The position numbers were made by a program, and so were the translations under genes. The notes under the pieces were generated by a model, which saw nothing but the letters and a program-made list of their open reading frames with translations, made no database searches and was not told where the DNA came from. A stretch of DNA of 14,578 nt from Candidatus Zixiibacteriota bacterium (lineage in GTDB: Bacteria; SM23-81): contig DAOVRJ010000034.1 of the NCBI GenBank assembly GCA_030628225.1, forward strand, positions 1 to 14,578, written 5' to 3'. Shown here piece after piece: positions 1 through 6,785 of this stretch; positions within the stretch are counted from its first letter, which is position 1, and each line of letters opens with the position of its first letter.

Positions 1-858
1 ACATGGAACCCGAACCTGCCAAACACCGGCACCTACGACGTTCATGCCTACTGGGTCCAGGGAGGCAACCGGGCTCCCGACGCCCCCTACATCATCCATC
101 ACACCGGCGGGGCAGACACCGTCCGGGTGGACCAGCGACAGAACGGGGAGCGATGGAACAAATTGGGCTCCTACACATTTGAGGCGGGAACGGCCGGCGA
201 TGTCACCATCACCAACGAGGCCACCAGCGGGGTGATCGTTGCCGATGCCATCAGGCTGGTAGAGGTGTTCACCGCGGTGCCCCTGGTCCATCTGGCTGCC
301 CATGAGCAAAACGGCCGGGTGGTGCTTAGCTGGATCCTGGACCCGGACATTGCCGACATCGGCTGCAACCTATACCGCGACACATCCCCCCACGGTCCCT
401 TCCACCGGCTCAACGGCCGGCTGCTATCCGGGCGGACCCCGGGGGAATATGTGGACTCCAACGTCTGCAGCGGGAACAGCTATTTCTACCTGCTGGGCGT
501 TCTGTCGGGGACAAACCGGGAGAAACTATATGGCCCGGTGGAGATCACCTTGACCCAATCTCCTCTGGCCAAGCAGTTCGCCCTGGATGCGAATTACCCG
601 AACCCCTTCAACGCGAGCACCCGCATTCGCTTTGCCGTCCCCCCCGGTGACGGTCCTCTGCCGGTCAGCCTGAAGATCTACAATGTTCTGGGACAGGAGG
701 TGCGAACTCTGCTGGACCAGGTTAAAGGGCCGGGCCAGTACACTGTCTGGTGGGACGGACGGGACAAAGGCGGCCGGGAGGCGGCCAGCGGCGTCTATTT
801 CTGCCGTCTGCGCGCCGGCAAAAACCAGCGGGTGCGCAAGATGCTCATGGTCAGATGA
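1..858 (+). CDS. Secreted protein, C-terminal part: golvesin-like, fibronectin-III-like and T9SS-type sorting domains (5' end outside window)
   Basis: The frame is open from base 1 and ends at TGA 856-858, so these 285 residues are the C-terminus of a longer protein; its catalytic or N-terminal part is not visible. Residues about 1-83 match the golvesin / xanthan-lyase ligand-binding type domain: a W-x-P-x-L-P-x-x-G-x-Y start, an 'RVDQRQNGERWNKLGSY' core and a 'VIVADAIRLVE' end. Residues about 84-183 look like a fibronectin-III-like domain ('GCNLYRDTS ... EYVDSNVCSGNSYFYLL'). Residues about 189-285 form the sorting domain with NYPNPFN, 'LKIYNVLGQEV', WDGRD, 'ASGVYFCRL' and a basic R-K-M-L-M-V-R end. 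Such domains direct proteins through type IX secretion to the cell surface or outside. The same tail type occurs on the next gene, 69 bases downstream, so the two are probably co-exported. Enzyme function cannot be inferred from the visible part. Confidence 0.85.
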   Translation, partial: TWNPNLPNTGTYDVHAYWVQGGNRAPDAPYIIHHTGGADTVRVDQRQNGERWNKLGSYTFEAGTAGDVTITNEATSGVIVADAIRLVEVFTAVPLVHLAAHEQNGRVVLSWILDPDIADIGCNLYRDTSPHGPFHRLNGRLLSGRTPGEYVDSNVCSGNSYFYLLGVLSGTNREKLYGPVEITLTQSPLAKQFALDANYPNPFNASTRIRFAVPPGDGPLPVSLKIYNVLGQEVRTLLDQVKGPGQYTVWWDGRDKGGREAASGVYFCRLRAGKNQRVRKMLMVR

Positions 859-927
859 ACGCTTGGACAACACTGTTGACCGGCACATTGGATGGACATC
901 ACGGATAATCTCGGCAGGGAGGATTCG

Positions 928-3372
928 ATGTTTCCACAACGATTTACGATCATGCTAGTCATCCTCTTCGGGCTCTTGGCCTCAGCGGCCCGGGCAGGGG
1001 ATTTGAGCGGGCTGAAGTTCTGTCTTGACCCGGGGCACGGCGCCTATCCCACCATCAAACCCTTCGAGACCATCATCAACATGAAGGTTGGCTTCTATCT
1101 CCAGGAATATCTGGAGTCGGCCAACGTGGACACGGCCATCCTCACCCGTACCGACAACATCCAGAACCCCTCCCTCACCGAGCGGGAGTACATCGCCAAC
1201 TCCAACAATGTGGACTGGTTCAACTCTATTCATCACAACGCATTTCAGGGGACCAGCAATTACACGCTTGTGCTCTACGAAGAGCTCTCCGGTGGGCAGC
1301 CCCAATGGCCGGAGGCGGTGACCATGAGCGAGATCATGGCCGACGACCTCTGGCATGCTCTGCGCACCACCACCTGGTACGCCCGCGGCGACCGGAGTTT
1401 CCTCGGGTTTAACCTGGGAGTGTTGAACGATCTGCAGATGCCAGGGGAGCTCACCGAGGCTTCCTTCTTCGACTACACCGCCGAGAAGAACCGGCTGCGC
1501 AACGACGACTATCTGAAAATGGAGGCCAGGGCCCTGTTCACATCTTTTCTGGATTACTACGACGCCGATCCCCTGGTTACTGGAAACCTCTCCGGGATCG
1601 TCTCCGATGAGGAAACGGAAGAGCCTGTCAACGGGGTGACCTGCACCCTGTGGCCGGATAGTCTGGTATACGCCACCGATGACTCGGCCAACGGCCTGTT
1701 CGTTTTCGATGATCTGGCCCCGGGCACCTACTCGGTGACCGTTGAGAAGGGGGGCTACAACGCGGAAATCGACAGTCTGACGGTCAACGCCAACAGCTTT
1801 GACCGTCTGGACTTTGAGCTGGTCAACGAATTACCGCCCACGGTGGTGAGCACGGTCCCCGATTCCGGGGATACCGCGGTCTTCGTGTTCGGGAACATTC
1901 AGGTGACCTTCAGCCGGACCATGGACCAGCCCACCACCGAGGCTGCTTTCCTAATCCTTCCCGACGCTGGTGGTACCTTCAGCTGGGATGCAAACAAAAA
2001 ACAGCTATCCTTCGATCCCCACGATTACCTGCAGGCGTCCACGGACTATCAGGTGACCATCGACTCGACGGCGCGGGACATCTACGGCCATTATTTCGAC
2101 GGCGATGGCGATGGCGTCGAGGGTGATCCCTATATCTTCAGCTTTCGAACCGCGCGGCTGGACACCACCGGTCCCTCGGTTGTTTTGACCGCGCCGGCCG
2201 ACGGCGCCTTGGACGTCCCGGTGGATGTGGCCATTTCCGCGGAATTCGACGAGTTTCTCGATCCCGCCACCATCATCCCGCAAAATGTGATCCTCAGGGA
2301 CGCCGCCTCCGTGCCCGTGGCCCGAAGCTATGACTACCAGGAACTGGACACACACGGGATCCTGTTCATCTACCCCACCAATTCGCTCAATCCCGGCGAA
2401 ACATACACCGTGACCCTGAACACCGGATTGCAGGATCTGTTCCTAAATAACCTCGATCAAAGCTACGAGTGGTCCTTCACCACCAGCGCCCAGTCATACG
2501 AGTTCACCACCATCGACGATTTCGACGATGGAACCAGCCCCTGGTGGGACCCCGAGGGCAGCGGCAGCACCGCCGGTACCATCGCCGACAGCACCACTTT
2601 CCTGGCCGACACCGCGGTGGTCAATCCCGGCACCGGGAGCACCGCCTCCGGCCGGTTGAAGTACGAATGGAACACCTCGAGCAGCGACTGGCTGATCCGT
2701 GTCTATTTCCCTCCCCCCTCCTCGGATGCTGTCCATTTCGACACCACCTATGCCCTGCAGGTCTACCTTTACGGTGACGGCAGCAATAACAAGTTCCGCT
2801 TCTGCGTGGACGACCATCTGCCCTCTACCCACGCCGACTATCACGAGGTGAGCGAGTGGGTGACCATCGACTGGGTGGGCTGGCGGCTGGTCCAGTGGGA
2901 TCTGGGCTCAGACTCGGTGGGAAGCTGGATCGGCAACGGGATATTAGAGGGCACCATGCGGGTGGATAGCTTTCAGATGACCTATAATAATGAGGGCGGA
3001 GCGGCCAAAGGGACCATCTACCTGGACGATCTCCGGCTGGCCAGGGCTGTGACCGGCGTGCAGGACCCAGGGGTGACGGTCCAGGCGATGCCAGCCGGCT
3101 TCCAGCTCAATCAGAACTACCCTAATCCCTTCAACCCCGAGACCAGCATCCGCTACTGGCTTCCGGAAGGGGGCCGTGTCCACCTGCGAATCTTCAATGT
3201 AACGGGGCAAACGGTGAGAGGCCTGGTGGACGAAAACCAGCCGGCAGGAACCTATGCTGTCCGCTGGGATGGACGGGACGATCGTGGCCTACCCGTGGCC
3301 AGCGGGGTGTATTTCTGTCATCTGCAGACCGGCCGGTTTTCCAAAAGCTGCAAGATGACCCTTATGCGTTGA
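928..3372 (+). CDS. Secreted N-acetylmuramoyl-L-alanine amidase (Amidase_3) with Ig-like, CBM-like and sorting domains
   Basis: Predicted zinc amidase that cleaves the bond between MurNAc and the stem peptide of peptidoglycan; 814 residues from ATG 928. The frame is open from 892, but ATG 928 has a strong ribosome binding site (AGGGAGGA, about 917-924) and begins a signal peptide (hydrophobic residues 8-18, A-R-A|G cleavage near 23). In the Amidase_3 domain (about 28-215) the zinc ligands H37 (DPGHG), E47 and H102 (SIHHNA) and the catalytic E177 (LTEASF) are all present. Then follow a carboxypeptidase-regulatory-like domain (about 219-298), two Big_5 Ig-like domains (about 302-410 and 414-520), the first with an acidic DGDGDGVEGD loop that could bind calcium, a beta-rich carbohydrate-binding-like region beginning T-I-D-D-F-D-D-G (about 527-707), and a sorting domain (about 725-814). 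It is far longer than a housekeeping Ami protein because of these surface domains. It may act on its own wall, in remodelling, or on other cells' walls; the sequence does not decide. Confidence 0.88.
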   Translation: MFPQRFTIMLVILFGLLASAARAGDLSGLKFCLDPGHGAYPTIKPFETIINMKVGFYLQEYLESANVDTAILTRTDNIQNPSLTEREYIANSNNVDWFNSIHHNAFQGTSNYTLVLYEELSGGQPQWPEAVTMSEIMADDLWHALRTTTWYARGDRSFLGFNLGVLNDLQMPGELTEASFFDYTAEKNRLRNDDYLKMEARALFTSFLDYYDADPLVTGNLSGIVSDEETEEPVNGVTCTLWPDSLVYATDDSANGLFVFDDLAPGTYSVTVEKGGYNAEIDSLTVNANSFDRLDFELVNELPPTVVSTVPDSGDTAVFVFGNIQVTFSRTMDQPTTEAAFLILPDAGGTFSWDANKKQLSFDPHDYLQASTDYQVTIDSTARDIYGHYFDGDGDGVEGDPYIFSFRTARLDTTGPSVVLTAPADGALDVPVDVAISAEFDEFLDPATIIPQNVILRDAASVPVARSYDYQELDTHGILFIYPTNSLNPGETYTVTLNTGLQDLFLNNLDQSYEWSFTTSAQSYEFTTIDDFDDGTSPWWDPEGSGSTAGTIADSTTFLADTAVVNPGTGSTASGRLKYEWNTSSSDWLIRVYFPPPSSDAVHFDTTYALQVYLYGDGSNNKFRFCVDDHLPSTHADYHEVSEWVTIDWVGWRLVQWDLGSDSVGSWIGNGILEGTMRVDSFQMTYNNEGGAAKGTIYLDDLRLARAVTGVQDPGVTVQAMPAGFQLNQNYPNPFNPETSIRYWLPEGGRVHLRIFNVTGQTVRGLVDENQPAGTYAVRWDGRDDRGLPVASGVYFCHLQTGRFSKSCKMTLMR

Positions 3373-3373
3373 T

Positions 3374-3400
3374 CTTTCTGGTTCTCAAACCTCAAGAAAG
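3374..3400 (+). promoter_or_regulatory. Possible hairpin covering the UspA ribosome binding site
   Basis: CTTTCT (3374-3379) and GGTT (3380-3383) can pair with AACC (3388-3391) and AGAAAG (3395-3400), with a 4-base loop and a 3-base bulge. The 3' arm overlaps AAGAAAGG (3394-3401), the best ribosome binding site for the next gene, so folding could limit its translation. The structure was found by eye and is A/T-rich, so its stability is uncertain. Confidence 0.3.
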
Positions 3401-3409
3401 GCTTGTCGG

Positions 3410-3829
3410 ATGTTCTCCAAAATCTTGCTGGCCACCGACGGCTCGGATAATGCCCTGCGGGCGGCTCATCAGGTGGCCCGCATGGTCAAGAAACAGCCCG
3501 CCAAAGTGATGATGCTCAGCGCGGCCTATGTGCCCTCCATGTATCTGGACGACATCGGACCTGAGCTGGCGGAGAGCTTTGTGGATGAGGCGCGTCAGGC
3601 GCTGCAGTTCACCGAGGAAGTCTTTACCAAGGAAAAGCTGACTTGTGAAACCAAATTGGTTCGCGACCTTCGCCCCGCCGATGCCATTCTGCAGGAGGCC
3701 GAAAAGGGTAATTACGACCTGATCGTTATGGGATCCCAGGGGCTGAGCGCGAAGGAGGCCCAGCGATTGGGCAGCATCAGCCGGGAGGTGACCGAGCATG
3801 CTCACTGTTCGGTGTTGGTGGTCAAGTGA
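3410..3829 (+). CDS. Universal stress protein, UspA family
   Basis: 139-residue single-domain universal stress protein, the usual length for the family. The N-terminal strand 'KILLATDGSDNALRAA' carries the conserved Asp (D10) of the nucleotide site. The C-terminal half has the ATP-binding signature G108-2x-G111-9x-G121-S122, then 'SREVTEHAHCSVLVVK', the standard last strand. It should therefore be an ATP-binding UspA-like protein (MJ0577 type) in the cytoplasm. Such proteins are induced under stress or growth arrest, and their molecular role is often unknown. The start is ATG 3410, with AAGAAAGG 8 bases upstream. It begins 37 bases after the amidase stop, so transcription with that gene is possible, although a cytoplasmic stress protein has no clear link to a secreted amidase. 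Confidence 0.92.
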   Translation: MFSKILLATDGSDNALRAAHQVARMVKKQPAKVMMLSAAYVPSMYLDDIGPELAESFVDEARQALQFTEEVFTKEKLTCETKLVRDLRPADAILQEAEKGNYDLIVMGSQGLSAKEAQRLGSISREVTEHAHCSVLVVK

Positions 3830-3844
3830 GAGGAGACCAGAAGT

Positions 3845-3873
3845 TCGTGTATCGGTTCGAAACCGATTCACGA
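3845..3873 (+). terminator. Hairpin just after the UspA gene, possible terminator
   Basis: TCGTG-T-ATCGGTT (3845-3857) and AACCGAT-T-CACGA (3861-3873) form a 13-bp stem with one T:T mismatch and a CGA loop, starting 15 bases after the UspA stop. No clear T-run follows, so it is not a textbook intrinsic terminator. It could be a processing or mRNA-stabilising hairpin, or part of the repeat block that follows. Confidence 0.4.
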
Positions 3874-3951
3874 GTCTCGAGTCTCGGTCTTTCAGAGGGG
3901 GTAGCGGAGGACAGCGAGGCTGGCGGCGGGCCGCGCGAGCAGCAAGGACCG

Positions 3952-4023
3952 TATGGCCGCAGGCCATAGCCAGCCGGTGCCGCGAAGCGGCACGCTGGCT
4001 GCAGCGAGGGGGAAGCTTCCCCC
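3952..4023. repeat. Cluster of three perfect hairpins (REP-like or structured element)
   Basis: Three palindromes follow each other. (1) TATGGCC-GCA-GGCCATA, 3952-3968. (2) AGCCAGC-cg-GTGCCGC-GAA-GCGGCAC-GCTGGCT, 3968-4000: two perfect 7-bp arms, a 2-base bulge on one side and a GAA loop. (3) the perfect palindrome GGGGGAAGCTTCCCCC, 4008-4023. They lie in a GC-rich stretch starting near 3895. Possible identities are a REP-type palindromic element, a small non-autonomous mobile element, or a structured RNA or 3' UTR. No second copy occurs in the window, so dispersal cannot be judged. Confidence 0.6.
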
Positions 4024-4096
4024 TTCCAAAACAAGTTTTAGAGTTAAATGCGTTTGGCGAGTTATTGAGTTACCACCCTACCGAGCGCGGAGTTCG

Positions 4097-4188
4097 GAAC
4101 TCGGAACGCGGAACTGAAAAGCGAAAATATAGTTATCAATGGTGGAGGGGGGTGGCACTCCGAGCTCCGCGTTCCCAGCTCCGAGTTC
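4097..4188. repeat. Long imperfect inverted repeat
   Basis: GAACTCGGA (4097-4105) is the exact reverse complement of TCCGAGTTC (4180-4188), and ACGCGGAACT (4106-4115) matches AGCTCCGCGT (4163-4172) at 9 of 10 positions. A 7-base bulge (4173-4179) lies on the right side. The 47-base loop holds an A-rich run and a G-rich segment (GGTGGAGGGGGGTGG, 4141-4155). A large hairpin or cruciform is possible. It sits between the hairpin cluster and the 9-bp tandem repeat. Confidence 0.55.
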
Positions 4189-4207
4189 AAGAAGCTCCCA
4201 GTCCCGA

Positions 4208-4295
4208 ACTCTCCAAACTCGCTCCACTCTCTCAACTCGCTAAACTCTCTTAACTCTCCAAACTCTCAACTCTCTCAACTCTCTTAACTCTCTTA
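4208..4295. repeat. 9-bp tandem repeat, consensus ACTCTCTYA, about ten units
   Basis: Units read from 4208: ACTCTCCAA, ACTCGCTCC, ACTCTCTCA, ACTCGCTAA, ACTCTCTTA, ACTCTCCAA, ACTCTCA (a 7-base unit), ACTCTCTCA, ACTCTCTTA, ACTCTCTTA. The last unit ends 7 to 8 bases before the AAGGA ribosome binding site of the lipoprotein gene, so the array lies in its 5' leader or promoter region. The top strand is pyrimidine-rich with almost no G. Array length may vary between strains and alter spacing or expression; that is inference. Confidence 0.75.
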
Positions 4296-4316
4296 ACTTA
4301 AAAAGGACGGTTGCCC

Positions 4317-6611
4317 ATGAACATCACTCATCCCACTAGCGGTTCTGTCTGTCTGGCTCTTCTGATCATCCCCATCCTGCTCACCTCCTGCGCCATCATC
4401 GGCGGCAGACCCAGAGGCGTTGGACTTGCCGGAAAAACCATCGTTCTGGACCCGGGCCACGGGGGCGAACAATTAGGGGCCGTGGGCCTGAACGGACTGG
4501 AGGAGAAAACCCCCAACCTGGACGTCAGCAAAAAGCTAAAGAAGATGCTGGAGAAGGACGGGGCCAAGGTGTATCTCACCCGCCAGCAAGACGACCAGAC
4601 GGTGTCCCTGAAAGACCGCGTGACCTTCACCAAAAAGAAGAAGGCCGATCTGTTCGTCTCCCTGCACCACAATGCCAATGCTCAGGTAGACCGGACCACC
4701 GACCGCTCGGAGCTCTATTACTCCTGGTGGAGCGACGGCCCATCCCGGGACGTGGCCAACCAGCTCTACTCTTCCTTTCACAAACATATCGGGCTACCCC
4801 AGCTACCCGTCCGGCCGGCCATCTACTATGTCACCAAACATAACGATGAGCCCTGTGTTCTGGGCGAGCCGTCGTATCTCAGCAATCCCGAGAGGGAGGC
4901 CAAGTTGAAAACCGAAAGCCATCAACAAGAAGAGGCTGAGGCTTACTACGAGGGAATCAAAAATTACTTCGACGGGGGCATTCCGCGGACCGAGGAGCTT
5001 CAGATCAACGATGATGTGACCGAGACAGGGATGCTGACCGTTCAGGCCACCATCCTGGATGAGCAGGGCGGTTCGGGCATCGATCCGGCGACCATCGAGC
5101 TGAAGATCGATGACCAACCCCTCCCCCACCACTTCGATCACGGGACGGGGAAATTGACGGCTGCCTCCCCACAGCCCCTGGCCAGCGGCCGGCACACTTT
5201 ATCTCTCATGGCCCGCAACCGGCGGGGCAACGCCACCAGCCCGGCCCGGAAAGAGTTCACTGTGACCATACCGCCGGCCACACTGCAACTGGCTTGCGCG
5301 CCCAGCTGGGCTCCTGTCAAGGGAGCATTTGGCATCCAGGTTCGGGTTTCGGTCACGGACAAAAACGGAAACCCGGCAGCCGACGGCAGCAAAGTCTCTT
5401 TTGTCACCGACCGGGGCACGCCCGGCTCCTCAGAGGATAGCACCACGGGAGGGCGTGCCGGAACCTACCTGACGGTGAAAGACCCCCGGGGGAAAGCGCT
5501 CATCTTTGCCACCTGCGGAAACCTTTACGACCGCGTGGAGGTTCAGTTCGACTCCACCTGCAGCTCTCTGGTCACCGGTACCGTCACCAACGGCCAGGAT
5601 GGTCCTCCCCTGGCCGGGGCCTGGGTTAAACTGGGCGACCGGATGGTCCGCACCGATGAGAACGGCCATTTTCTATTCGAGGATGTGAAGTCAGAACCTC
5701 ATCCTCTGCGGGTGCAGTGTCCTGGTTATCGGAGCCATGAGGATAAGCTCAGGATCAGAAAAAAGACCGGACTGAACCAGAATATCGTTCTGCAGCCCCT
5801 GTACGGCGGTCTGCTTGTGGACAAATCGGTGGCCATAGATGCCGAGGGCGGCGGGGATGAGCCCGCGGCCGTGGGACCGGCAGGTCTGAAGGCCTCGGAC
5901 GTCAACCTGCGGGTGGCCCAGTACCTTCGCGAATATCTGACGGCAGCCGGTGCCACCGTCCACATGACCCGCACCCGGTTCGTCGAAACCCTGGACCCGG
6001 TGGTCAGAACACGTTTTATCCGCGACCTCAAGCCCCACAAGATGATCTCCATCTCCCACAGTAACCCTTACATGGATAAGGACGGCTCGCGCTGCTTCCA
6101 TTTCTATACCGACAAGGAGGGCGGAGCTCTGGCCCAGAAAATCCAGAAGCACCTGGTCTCTTATCTGGGCACACCCGATCTGGGCGTTGCCGAGTGGTCC
6201 TCATATTTGATGATCGAGGCTTACGTGGACCGGACACTGGTGACCCCCACGGTAGTCACAGATCCCACAGCGGAGCATAGGTTAAAGGACCCGGTTTATC
6301 TGCGCCGCGAGGCTTATGCCATCTTCTGCGGTTTGCTGGAGGATTTCGGCCTGCAGGTGACAGCCACCGGGACCATCGCTGGAACCATCACCGACGGGAA
6401 GAACAAGGCCATCGAGGGTGCCCTGGTGATCCTGGATGACGCCTTCGTTCAGCAAACGGGACCCGACGGCGCCTACCGGTTCGTCTGCGTAGAACCGGGC
6501 ACCAGGACCATCTCCGTCCACCGAAGCGGCTACACATCCACAAAGCAAACCCTTAAAGTGGCTCAGAATCAAGAGGCCAGCGGGAGCTTTCAGATGGCCG
6601 AGAAAAAGTGA
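4317..6611 (+). CDS. Lipoprotein with tandem Amidase_3 domains, the second catalytically dead
   Basis: 764 residues from ATG 4317, chosen because AAGGA (4303-4307) lies 9 bases upstream; the in-frame TTG 4311 is too close. A lipoprotein signal ends in the lipobox L22-T-S-C25, so the mature protein should be membrane-anchored and act in the periplasm or at the surface. The first Amidase_3 domain (about 38-225) keeps zinc ligands H48, E63 and H117 and catalytic E184, so it should hydrolyse peptidoglycan amide bonds. An Ig-like region (about 230-320), a Big_1-like domain (about 322-415) and a carboxypeptidase-regulatory-like domain (about 418-495) follow. The second Amidase_3 fold (about 497-690) aligns well but has G511, A526, S580 and D649 at the four catalytic positions. 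A last regulatory-like domain spans about 692-764. The dead copy may bind wall or regulate the first. No sorting domain is present. Confidence 0.9.
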   Translation: MNITHPTSGSVCLALLIIPILLTSCAIIGGRPRGVGLAGKTIVLDPGHGGEQLGAVGLNGLEEKTPNLDVSKKLKKMLEKDGAKVYLTRQQDDQTVSLKDRVTFTKKKKADLFVSLHHNANAQVDRTTDRSELYYSWWSDGPSRDVANQLYSSFHKHIGLPQLPVRPAIYYVTKHNDEPCVLGEPSYLSNPEREAKLKTESHQQEEAEAYYEGIKNYFDGGIPRTEELQINDDVTETGMLTVQATILDEQGGSGIDPATIELKIDDQPLPHHFDHGTGKLTAASPQPLASGRHTLSLMARNRRGNATSPARKEFTVTIPPATLQLACAPSWAPVKGAFGIQVRVSVTDKNGNPAADGSKVSFVTDRGTPGSSEDSTTGGRAGTYLTVKDPRGKALIFATCGNLYDRVEVQFDSTCSSLVTGTVTNGQDGPPLAGAWVKLGDRMVRTDENGHFLFEDVKSEPHPLRVQCPGYRSHEDKLRIRKKTGLNQNIVLQPLYGGLLVDKSVAIDAEGGGDEPAAVGPAGLKASDVNLRVAQYLREYLTAAGATVHMTRTRFVETLDPVVRTRFIRDLKPHKMISISHSNPYMDKDGSRCFHFYTDKEGGALAQKIQKHLVSYLGTPDLGVAEWSSYLMIEAYVDRTLVTPTVVTDPTAEHRLKDPVYLRREAYAIFCGLLEDFGLQVTATGTIAGTITDGKNKAIEGALVILDDAFVQQTGPDGAYRFVCVEPGTRTISVHRSGYTSTKQTLKVAQNQEASGSFQMAEKK
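5805..6386 (+). other. Pseudo-amidase domain within the lipoprotein
   Basis: This segment encodes residues about 497-690. It retains the fold signatures 'NLRVAQYLREYL ... GATVHMTRTR' and an I-S-I-S-H-S-N strand, but D-P-G-H-G-G of the active domain became D-A-E-G-G-G. By hand alignment the replacements are H48 to G511, E63 to A526, H117 to S580 and E184 to D649. All are in frame and the surrounding code is intact, so this is a diverged domain rather than a decaying gene. Confidence 0.75.
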
Positions 6612-6651
6612 CGCCCTCATCTGTCGCTTCCCTCAACCTTCTGAACAGCCC

Positions 6652-6680
6652 TTGACTTATCGCTGAAAAATCTCTATTTT
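6652..6680 (+). promoter_or_regulatory. Sigma-70-like promoter for the VOC gene
   Basis: TTGACT (6652-6657) and TATTTT (6675-6680) are separated by exactly 17 bases, giving a start site near 6687 and a leader of about 100 bases before ATG 6786. The match is good in the -35 box and moderate in the -10. If the host uses Bacteroidetes-type promoters, this could be a chance match. Confidence 0.45.
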
Positions 6681-6691
6681 TTGCAAGAACC

Positions 6692-6720
6692 CGGCAACGA
6701 AATTCTCGCCCTTCGTTCCG
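6692..6720 (+). promoter_or_regulatory. Leader hairpin upstream of the VOC gene
   Basis: CGG-(C)-AACGAA (6692-6701) pairs with TTCGTT-CCG (6712-6720): nine base pairs with a single bulged C and a 10-base loop, just after the predicted transcription start. It could protect the 5' end or act in regulation. No T-run follows, so a terminator for the lipoprotein gene is less likely. Confidence 0.3.
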
Positions 6721-6785
6721 ACCAATGCCGACCCCATCCTGCTGAAATCGATGCTGGTTCATCCCCTTCAGATAAGGAGCCAGAG

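Noticed and set aside
868-878. CAACA-C-TGTTG palindrome after the first gene
   Set aside because: Only five base pairs with a one-base centre, too short to form a real hairpin or support an operator call.
892-927. Longer start for the secreted amidase at ATG 892
   Set aside because: It would put 12 polar, charged residues before the signal peptide and has no ribosome binding site, whereas ATG 928 has AGGGAGGA at good spacing and starts the signal peptide directly.
3392-3967. Antisense open frame of 191 codons over the UspA gene
   Set aside because: It is the reverse shadow of a clear UspA gene with a complete ATP-binding motif; the antisense product matches no family and extends into the repeat block.
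3798-4253. Plus-strand open frame of 151 codons overlapping the end of the UspA gene
   Set aside because: It starts inside UspA in another frame, runs through the hairpin cluster and the 9-bp tandem repeat, has an Arg/Ala/Ser/Leu-rich low-complexity product and lacks a good ribosome binding site.
4208-4295. The tandem repeats as a CRISPR array
   Set aside because: Units are 9 bases with no unique spacers between them; this is a simple direct tandem repeat.
6681-6785. N-terminal extension of the VOC protein
   Set aside because: The extra 35 residues are not part of the VOC fold and overlap the predicted leader; ATG 6786 has AAGGAG at 6 bases and begins with the canonical first strand.
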